Below, piece after piece: positions 37,224 through 43,445 of a DNA stretch of 64,000 nt. Position numbers and translations under genes: made by a program. The notes under the pieces were generated by a model. That model did not search any database, was not told the origin of the DNA, and was given only the letters and a program-made list of their open reading frames with translations. Source of the DNA: Pseudomonas aestuarii (lineage in GTDB: Bacteria > Pseudomonadota > Gammaproteobacteria > Pseudomonadales > Pseudomonadaceae). Location of the stretch: NCBI RefSeq assembly GCF_027988105.1, contig NZ_JAQJZJ010000005.1, positions 248,001 to 312,000 of the forward strand, written 5' to 3'. How positions within the stretch are numbered: the stretch's first letter is position 1; each line of letters begins with the position of its first letter.

Positions 37224-38504
37224 ATGTTTGCAAGTTTTCTTCGTCCAAACAATCTATCCCAAAAAATGATGCGTGTTATTTTTTCCATCTATTTTGGTGT
37301 GACCTGTCTCGTCACAAGCATGCAGTTCTTGACCGAATATTTGAAAACGCAGGATTCAATATTAAGTGAATTGAAGCAGTTGGAAGAAACGATCCGCGGT
37401 CCTATTTCTACCAGCTTGTGGCAATATAATCAGAATCAGTTGAATTCACTTATTGCTGGGCTTATGAAAATGCCGATTATCGAGGGTGTCGATATTCAAG
37501 ATAAGTATGCAAAAAATATGATTTCTCAAAGATCCTATGCTCTGGCTTCAGCCCCATTGTCAGTTTTCAATACAAAATCAGACCTATACTGGATGCTTAA
37601 TGATAAGAGAATATTTCTTGGGTCGCTTACACTTTATTCATCGTCACAAGTTGTTTTGGATCGAGTTTTGTTCGGGTTTTCTCTGATTGCAATTACGGCA
37701 CTTATAAAGATATCTGTTTTGTTTTGGCTGTTTATTTGGGCCTTTGATCGTTATTTGGCAACACCCTTGAAAGAATTGATGTCTCAAGTGAATGAGGTTC
37801 AGTTGAGCCAAAATATAAGTAAGCGGATTGACCTTTCGAATGTTGAGAATAACGAGCTCAGCCAACTTCAAGAAAATATGAATGCGATGCTATCTGCAAT
37901 GGAAAAGGATCGAGAACGACTATTGGAAGACGAACAATCCAAGCGAAACTGGTTAGAGGAGGCCGTCGCAAAGCGTACAGAAGCATTACAAATCTCGAAT
38001 GAAAAACTCAAAGAGCTAGCGACACGGGATTCTTTGACAGGCGCATTAAATCGGGGAAGTTTCTTTGAGATTGCGCAGCATTTGCTCGTTCTTTCCCAGC
38101 GCCAAAAATCACCAGCGGCCTTTGTTTTGATGGATTTAGATCACTTTAAAATTATCAACGATACGCATGGCCATTTTATAGGTGACCAAGTACTCATTCA
38201 TTTTGTTACTACAATTAAAAATCTATTGAGAAAATCTGACCTCGTTGGCAGAGTTGGTGGTGAGGAGTTTGCACTGTTTCTCCCTGGTACGGGAGTTGAT
38301 GAGGCCTTTCGGCTAGCCGATAAAATAAGAAAAACCATTGGCCATTCAACCTTTGAGGTTGAAGGTACAACGGTCAACTACACTGTGAGCCTTGGCGTTG
38401 AGTCATCCGAGACGTCAGACCAGTCAATTGGCGAGCTATTTAAACGCGCCGATTTGAAACTGTATGGGGCGAAAGATAAGGGGCGTGATCGTGTCGAAAT
38501 ATAA
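37224..38504 (+). CDS. Diguanylate cyclase with periplasmic sensor and HAMP (AT-rich island)
   Basis: 426 aa from ATG 37224 (GGAAGGGG six bases before; TTG 37221 overlaps). TM1 about 14-35, periplasmic domain about 36-145 (GPISTSLWQYNQNQLNSLI), TM2 about 147-172, HAMP-like linker and coiled coil about 175-260, GGDEF domain from ATRDSLTGALNRGSF, with LMDLDHFKIINDTHGHF and active site GGEEF. Codons are strikingly A/T-rich compared with all flanking genes, pointing to horizontal transfer. The binding-protein gene overlaps its end by 14 bases, so the two are probably translationally coupled and work as one sensory unit. Confidence 0.9.
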   Translation: MFASFLRPNNLSQKMMRVIFSIYFGVTCLVTSMQFLTEYLKTQDSILSELKQLEETIRGPISTSLWQYNQNQLNSLIAGLMKMPIIEGVDIQDKYAKNMISQRSYALASAPLSVFNTKSDLYWMLNDKRIFLGSLTLYSSSQVVLDRVLFGFSLIAITALIKISVLFWLFIWAFDRYLATPLKELMSQVNEVQLSQNISKRIDLSNVENNELSQLQENMNAMLSAMEKDRERLLEDEQSKRNWLEEAVAKRTEALQISNEKLKELATRDSLTGALNRGSFFEIAQHLLVLSQRQKSPAAFVLMDLDHFKIINDTHGHFIGDQVLIHFVTTIKNLLRKSDLVGRVGGEEFALFLPGTGVDEAFRLADKIRKTIGHSTFEVEGTTVNYTVSLGVESSETSDQSIGELFKRADLKLYGAKDKGRDRVEI

Positions 38505-39306
38505 AAAATTGCCTAAGCATTTTTTCCATATGTTCTTTTTGGTAAGCACCAGCATGGCCAGTATCAGTCATGCTGCGACATTAAAAGTTTGCTACGACCA
38601 ATGGGTCCCTATGACAATATTTCCATCAGAAGGGTCCCCTGCGCGTGGTGTTGTCATCGATATGTTGGAGCAAATATACACAGCAGAAGGCTATAAGCTG
38701 AAATACTATGAAGTTCCCCTGGCAAGAGGGCTGGATATGGTGGCAGAGGGGCTTTGCGATATGTTGCCGGAATACCTATATTCAAAAAATTCAGAAAAGA
38801 ACTTTGTGTATGCCACCGAACCAACATTTGCATACACCTCGGCCTTTGTCGTCAGGCGAGATGATCGATGGCGCTATAATGGTATTCAATCCATTAAAGG
38901 TAAACGCATCGCAACTGGGCCAGGCTGGGATTACAGTTCAATGAGTGTCGACTATCAGAATTATATCGATGACCCAAAAAATTCGAGCTCTGTTGAAGTC
39001 ATTGCTGGTTACGATGATGTGGTGGACCGGGTCTTCCATATGATTAGAGAAAACAGGGTCGATTTATATGCGGATAACGAACTCGTTCTTCAGCATGTTT
39101 TGAATCGGCTGAACTTGAACGATGACCTTAAGATCGTGCACCCCGGCTTAGAAAATAAATTGGTTGAACTACCGATCTTTTCAAAAAAAATCCCTGCTAA
39201 AAAAAGACAGAAACTTATAAGAATTTGGAATGAAGGGCGTTTGTCGCTGGAGGGCACAAAAGAAAAAATGCTTCTCAAGAAGTATAACGTAACACTTGAA
39301 GAGTAG
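38491..39306 (+). CDS. Periplasmic substrate-binding protein (SBP_bac_3-like) coupled to the cyclase
   Basis: 271 aa from GTG 38491 (AAGGGG at 38478-38483; GTG 38485 also possible). Signal peptide of about 25 residues ending SISHAA. The mature start LKVCYDQWVPMTIFPSEG and the middle GLCDMLPEYLYSKNSEKNF and ATEPTFAYTSAFVVRRDD are typical of polar-amino-acid-type type 2 binding proteins. There is no ABC permease or ATPase nearby, so it is more likely a ligand sensor presenting to the adjacent cyclase than a transporter part. AT-rich like its partner. Confidence 0.85.
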   Translation: MSKYKKLPKHFFHMFFLVSTSMASISHAATLKVCYDQWVPMTIFPSEGSPARGVVIDMLEQIYTAEGYKLKYYEVPLARGLDMVAEGLCDMLPEYLYSKNSEKNFVYATEPTFAYTSAFVVRRDDRWRYNGIQSIKGKRIATGPGWDYSSMSVDYQNYIDDPKNSSSVEVIAGYDDVVDRVFHMIRENRVDLYADNELVLQHVLNRLNLNDDLKIVHPGLENKLVELPIFSKKIPAKKRQKLIRIWNEGRLSLEGTKEKMLLKKYNVTLEE

Positions 39307-39642
39307 TGCCAGCATGGATTCACGCAGAGGAAGGTTGAGCGTATATTTGTAGTGGGAGTTGTCTAACGTAAAGTTTGCTATTTTCAGTATCCCTTCGGGT
39401 TTTCACATGTCAACTATACCTTTGACCTTTTGGACGGTCTGGGTGGCGGATTTTTTTTGCCGAAAATCCTAAAATCCAGACGGATCTTCCGGGCTGTTTT
39501 TTCGTATTTCGCTAGTTGGCTGGAATTTAGGCGCACTGGCCCTAAGTTATTAAGTGTTTTTCGCCAATCAGAATATGTGGGAAAGGGGACAGATTTATTT
39601 ATTGTGCTGATCGGCTGTACCAGGCTGCTTCCAACCAACCCC
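39307..39642. other. Noncoding right junction of the AT-rich island
   Basis: No supported gene. Holds the right copies of the 14-bp direct repeat and the inverted repeat. A minus-strand open frame (39414-39671) contains sequence ending in lysine-rich GKKNPPPRPSKRSKV; I consider it IS-end DNA rather than a gene. Confidence 0.5.
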
Positions 39643-39800
39643 TCAAGTCCCCCGAAACAGGTCATGGGCATCGAGCAGTCGGTAGGCGATCTCCAGGTGT
39701 TTTTCCTCCTGGCGGGTCAGGCGCAGGATGCACAGTTCGCTGCAGGCTGTTTTCAGCAGCGGTTCGCGCCCGCAGTCGCCGGGCGGGCAGGGTTGGCGGC
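39643..39800 (-). pseudogene. Internally deleted duplicate of the small gene at 42189-42590
   Basis: The minus strand reads RQPCPPGDCGREPLL...CILRLTRQEEK joined directly to HLEIAYRLLDAHDLFRG and a stop. Compared with the intact gene, about 75 residues between QEEK and HPEIAY are missing. The intact gene has GGAAAAAC at both deletion endpoints, so a short-repeat deletion explains the junction. No start codon remains; a TAG lies just upstream in frame. Confidence 0.85.
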
Positions 39801-39975
39801 TCCGCTACGGCGGTGCGCCTTGCCTCAGAGCCGCAGTCGTCCACACTTGAGTAATCGCATGGGTCACGGGTATTGCGTCGTCCGGCCGTACATGGCGAGT
39901 CATCAATCAGGTCCCAGGACGCCCGGCGCCGCTTCACGGCCGGTTCGCCCCCGGCGGGCTCGAGAGAACAGACCG

Positions 39976-42105
39976 ATGAACAGCACGCTTCTCGATCGTT
40001 ACCTGCAGGTTCGCCGCCATACCGCGGCATTGGTCGCGCCGCTCAGCGAGGAGGACATGGTCGTCCAGTCGATGCCCGATGCCAGCCCGGCCAAGTGGCA
40101 TATGGCGCACACCACCTGGTTCTTCGAGACCTTTCTGCTCGCCGCGCACGCGCCGGACTACCGCGAGTTCGACCCCGCCTTCGCCTACCTGTTCAATTCC
40201 TATTACGAAGCCCTCGGCCCGCGCCAGCCGCGGCCGCAGCGCGGTTTGCTGACGCGACCGCCGCTGGCCAGGGTGCGGGCCTATCGCGCCCACGTCGACG
40301 AACACATGGGCCGGCTACTGCAAGCGGCGCCACTGAATGCCGAATTGACGGCGCGGGTGGAACTGGGCCTGGCCCACGAGCAGCAGCACCAGGAACTGCT
40401 GCTGATGGACCTGCTGAACCTGTTCAGCCTGTCGCCGCTGAAGCCGGCATATGTCCAACACTGGCCGGCGGAGCGCGCGGGTCGGCGTGGGCGTTTCATC
40501 CCCATGCCGGGCGGCTTGATCGAGGTGGGGCATGCCGGCGACGGCTTCGCCTTCGACAACGAAGGGCCGCGCCACACCTGCTACCTGCAGCCGTTCGAAA
40601 TCAGCGACCGCCTGGTAAGCAATGGCGAATGGCTGGCCTTTATCGAGGCCGACGGCTACCGGCGCGCCGAGCTGTGGCTGGCCGATGGCTGGGCGCTGAG
40701 CCAGGCCGAACACTGGCAGGCGCCTCTGTATTGGCAGCGACTGGATGGCCATTGGCAGGCCATGACCCTGCGCGGTCTGCAAGCGCTCGACCTGGATACC
40801 GCCGTGACCCATATCAGTTACTACGAGGCCGCAGCCTACGCCAGCTGGGCCGACGCGCGCCTGCCGACCGAGGCGGAATGGGAGCATGCCGCCGGCAGCG
40901 GTCTGCTCGAGCAACTCGACGATGTGGCCTGGCAATGGACCCAGAGCGCCTACGGCGCCTATCCGGGGTTTCGTCCGGCGGCCAGCGCCATCGGCGAGTA
41001 CAACGGCAAGTTCATGGTCAGCCAGATGGTCCTGCGCGGCGGCGCCAGCGTCACCCCAGCCGGGCATTCGCGCCTGAGCTACCGCAACTTCTTCTACCCG
41101 GCGCAGCGCTGGATGTTCTCCGGTCTGCGCCTGGCGCGTGATGCCGGGGCGGTAAATGCCGGGGCTGTCGGGCGAATCGACATGCCCGACGGGGAATTCG
41201 CCCGCGACGTGATCGCCGGCCTGTCCGCGCCGCAGAAACGCCTGGCGCCGAAGTACTTCTATGACGCCAGCGGTTCGGAGCTGTTCAACGCGATCTGCCG
41301 CACGCCGGAGTACTACCCCACTCGCGCCGAGCTCAAGCTGCTGAAACGCATCGCACCGCAGCTGGCCGCGCAGATTCCCGCCGGCGCCGCGTTGATCGAA
41401 TTCGGCAGCGGCGCCAGCGAAAAAACCCGCCTGTTGCTCGCCGCCGCGCCGCAGCTCGCCGCCTACCTGCCCATCGATATCAGTGGATCGGCCCTGCGCC
41501 AGGCCGTGGCTCAGTTGCGCCGCGATTACCCACGGCTGGAAATTGCCCCACAGGTCGCCGACTTCAGCCAACTGTCGCGGCTGTGCCTGACAACGGGGGC
41601 GCAGGCGCGGGTGGGCTTCTTTCCCGGCTCGACCCTGGGCAACTTCACGCCTGCCGAGTCGGTGCAGTTCCTCGGCTCGGTCCGCACCTTTCTCGGCCCG
41701 AACGCGCGCTTTATCGTCGGCGTCGACATGCTCAAGGACATCGCCACCCTGGAAGCCGCCTACGACGACGCCGAGGGCATCACCGCGCGGTTCAACAAGA
41801 ATCTGCTGGTGCGCATCAACCGCGAATTGCACGGCGACTTCGACCCAGACGCCTTCGATCACCTGGCGCAATGGAACCCGCAGGAGAACTGCATGGAGAT
41901 GTACCTGGTCAGCCGCCACGAGCAACAGGTACAGGTCGCCGGCCGGCGCTTCATCTTCAAGCGCGGCGAACGCCTGCATACCGAGTGTTCGCACAAATAC
42001 AGCGTCGAGTCCTTCAGCCAGCTGGCCGCCGAAGCCGGCTGGCAACTGGGCCGCTACTGGCTCAGCCCGGCGCCTCAAGTCGGGCTGTTCATTCTGGAAA
42101 ATTGA
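39976..42105 (+). CDS. egtB-egtD: Ergothioneine biosynthesis fusion: EgtB sulfoxide synthase + EgtD histidine methyltransferase
   Basis: 709 aa, one continuous frame from ATG 39976. Residues about 1-388 are EgtB: a DinB-like domain with predicted iron ligands H45 (WHMAHTTWFFE), H134 and H138 (HEQQHQELL), then an FGE-type domain (RLPTEAEWEHAAG, VLRGGASVTP, RNFFYPAQRWMFSGLRLARD). After a linker (about 389-404), residues 405-709 are EgtD: KYFYDASGSELFNAICRTPE, SAM site LIEFGSGASEKTRLLL, FFPGSTLGNF, and MEMYLVSRHEQQV. EgtD trimethylates histidine to hercynine; EgtB then adds the sulfur. Order is opposite to fungal Egt1. No egtA, egtC or egtE nearby. The open frame upstream of 39976 is not family sequence. 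Confidence 0.92.
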   Translation: MNSTLLDRYLQVRRHTAALVAPLSEEDMVVQSMPDASPAKWHMAHTTWFFETFLLAAHAPDYREFDPAFAYLFNSYYEALGPRQPRPQRGLLTRPPLARVRAYRAHVDEHMGRLLQAAPLNAELTARVELGLAHEQQHQELLLMDLLNLFSLSPLKPAYVQHWPAERAGRRGRFIPMPGGLIEVGHAGDGFAFDNEGPRHTCYLQPFEISDRLVSNGEWLAFIEADGYRRAELWLADGWALSQAEHWQAPLYWQRLDGHWQAMTLRGLQALDLDTAVTHISYYEAAAYASWADARLPTEAEWEHAAGSGLLEQLDDVAWQWTQSAYGAYPGFRPAASAIGEYNGKFMVSQMVLRGGASVTPAGHSRLSYRNFFYPAQRWMFSGLRLARDAGAVNAGAVGRIDMPDGEFARDVIAGLSAPQKRLAPKYFYDASGSELFNAICRTPEYYPTRAELKLLKRIAPQLAAQIPAGAALIEFGSGASEKTRLLLAAAPQLAAYLPIDISGSALRQAVAQLRRDYPRLEIAPQVADFSQLSRLCLTTGAQARVGFFPGSTLGNFTPAESVQFLGSVRTFLGPNARFIVGVDMLKDIATLEAAYDDAEGITARFNKNLLVRINRELHGDFDPDAFDHLAQWNPQENCMEMYLVSRHEQQVQVAGRRFIFKRGERLHTECSHKYSVESFSQLAAEAGWQLGRYWLSPAPQVGLFILEN

Positions 42106-42188
42106 GGAGCATTGGCGGCGCTTTCCATGAAGGCTCCTCCACTCCAACCTAGTCGCAGAAACGGGTGGACAAGCAAGGGTTGCCCCCC

Positions 42189-42590
42189 TCAAACATCCCG
42201 AAACAGGTCATGCGCATCGAGCAGGCGGTAGGCGATTTCCGGGTGTTTTTCCAGGCCGCGGCGGATGGCGGTGGGCAGCGACTGGCGGGTCTTGCGACAG
42301 AGGCCCGGCAGTTGGTCGATATGAATGGCGATGCCGCGCATGCTGCGTACTTCGTTGAAGCCCGGGGCGACGTCGAGGCGGATGCCGAGTTGCTCGTACA
42401 TGCGCTGTTGCAGCTTTTCCAGGTCGCCCAGGCTCTCGATGTTTTCCAGGCGCTCGAGCAGGCGTTTTTCCTCCTGGCGGGTCAGACGCAGGATGCGCAG
42501 GTCGCCGTCGCCGGTTGCCAGCAGCTGTTCGCGCCCGCAATCGCAGGCGCCGGGCGGGCAGGGTTGGCGGAGCAGGGGAGAGGGGGTCAT
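42189..42590 (-). CDS. Hypothetical protein with N-terminal Cys motif
   Basis: 133 aa from ATG at 42590. The N-terminus holds CPPGACDCG, followed by RILRLTRQEEKRLLERLENI, a helical stretch, GFNEVRSMRGIAIHI, PGLCRKTRQSLP and AYRLLDAHDLF. No signal peptide or known domain. The clustered cysteines could bind metal (inference). A deleted second copy lies at 39643-39800, on the other side of the Egt fusion and in the same orientation. The gene is real judging from preserved frame while the copy decayed. Confidence 0.75.
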   Translation of the reverse strand: MTPSPLLRQPCPPGACDCGREQLLATGDGDLRILRLTRQEEKRLLERLENIESLGDLEKLQQRMYEQLGIRLDVAPGFNEVRSMRGIAIHIDQLPGLCRKTRQSLPTAIRRGLEKHPEIAYRLLDAHDLFRDV

Positions 42591-42665
42591 GGGCTGCAAG
42601 CATAGCGAGCCGAGCTCGCTTTTGCCTATCTGCTTTGTCGCGAGATTGATCTACGGATGCGGTTT

Positions 42666-42752
42666 GTAGGGTGTCACTCGCCGCAGGCAGTGCACCGTTG
42701 GTTGCTCGGCGTGGCACATGGCAGGCGGGCTGTCGCTGCGCTCCGAACGAAA
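42666..42752 (-). repeat. Dispersed intergenic repeat, copy 3
   Basis: Reverse orientation: GTAGGGTGTCACTCGCCGCA, GGCAGTGCACC and GCGGGCTGTCGCTGCGCTCC as in copy 1 read backwards. Followed by a run of related CCGCCCGGA/CCCTACGGA units to about 42800. Confidence 0.75.
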
Positions 42753-42831
42753 CGCCGCCCGGACCGCACTACGGAACGCCGCACGGATCGCCCTACGGAC
42801 AAACCACAGAGTCTGGGCTAAGCCGCAATAT

Positions 42832-42925
42832 GTAGGGTGTCACTCGCCGCAGGCAGTGCACCGATGGTTGCTCGGCGCGGCACATAGCTGGCGGGCTGTC
42901 GCTACGCTCCGAGGCCGCCCTACGG
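42832..42925 (-). repeat. Dispersed intergenic repeat, copy 4
   Basis: Second reverse copy 166 bases from copy 3, with both ends intact (GTAGGGTGTCAC ... GGCCGCCCTAC). Between it and nirD, short CCCTACGG and GCCGTCCGGA units recur to about 42985. The 462-base gap 42591-43052 contains no supported gene. Confidence 0.78.
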
Positions 42926-43052
42926 CACGCCGCCCGGAACGACCTACGGAATGCCGTCCGGACCACCCTACGGCACGCCGCGCTGCAGATGCTGGGGGCG
43001 AACGCCTGGCGGAGCGCTTGCGACGCCGATCGATAGTTGCACCCCGAGGGCT

Positions 43053-43445
43053 TCAATCAAACAGGCCGATTTCAACCGCATCGCCGTTCAGCCGAACCGG
43101 CCACACGCGCAGGCTCTGCTCGGGGTATTCCAGGCAGCTGCCGTCGGCCAGGCGGAAGTGTTGCTTGTACAGCGGCGAGGCGATCACCAGGTCGCCCTTG
43201 AGCTGGCCGAGGATGCCGCGGCCGATGACGTTGGCGCCGGATTGCGGGTCGCGGTTGGCGATGGCAAAGAGCTGTTCGCCCTCGGCGGTGTGCGGCAGGT
43301 GGAAAAGCGCGACCTGGGCGCCCTCGTGCCAGGCGACCACGCCGGAGTTGGCGACCAGGTCGCTGCGGCTGCACAGCGCGCGCCAGGCGGCGGGGCTTGG
43401 CGCGGCTCGGCGGAATTCGGCTGGTACGACATTCGACTGGCTCAT
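43053..43445 (-). CDS. nirD: Assimilatory nitrite reductase small subunit NirD
   Basis: 130 aa, Rieske-like fold without the cluster ligands, as usual for NirD (ALFHLPHTAEGEQLFAIANRDP, IGRGILGQLKGDLVIASPLYKQHF). It partners NirB. Its ATG overlaps the nirB stop (TGATG), so the two are translationally coupled. Confidence 0.93.
   Translation of the reverse strand: MSQSNVVPAEFRRAAPSPAAWRALCSRSDLVANSGVVAWHEGAQVALFHLPHTAEGEQLFAIANRDPQSGANVIGRGILGQLKGDLVIASPLYKQHFRLADGSCLEYPEQSLRVWPVRLNGDAVEIGLFD

Larger units (their letters stand above)
36367..39540. repeat. 14-bp direct repeats bracketing the AT-rich island
   Basis: TTAGGCGCACTGGC occurs at 36367-36380 and 39527-39540 in the same orientation. 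The interval holds IS fragments and the AT-rich cyclase/binding-protein pair. They could be integration scars or pieces of one IS-end sequence; no integrase is present. Confidence 0.5.
36741..39604. repeat. Imperfect inverted repeats bracketing the AT-rich island
   Basis: 36741-36763 (AATAAATC then A, GTCCCC, TTTTCCC) and the reverse complement of 39579-39604 (AATAAATC, T, GTCCCC, TTTCCC) match over about 22 bases with one substitution and one length difference. They lie just inside the 14-bp direct repeats, at the edges where composition changes. Confidence 0.55.

Noticed and set aside
39414..39671. 85-codon minus-strand frame at the island's right edge
   Set aside because: Spans the inverted repeat and part of the pseudogene in another frame; best explained as IS-end DNA.
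39430..39975. N-terminal extension of the EgtB-EgtD frame by 182 codons
   Set aside because: Runs through the island junction and the antisense pseudogene; EgtB homology begins at MNSTLLDRY (39976).
42666..42985. Repeated CCCTACGGA/CCGCCCGGA units as a CRISPR array
   Set aside because: Units are short, irregular and inverted, with no spacer regularity and no cas genes.
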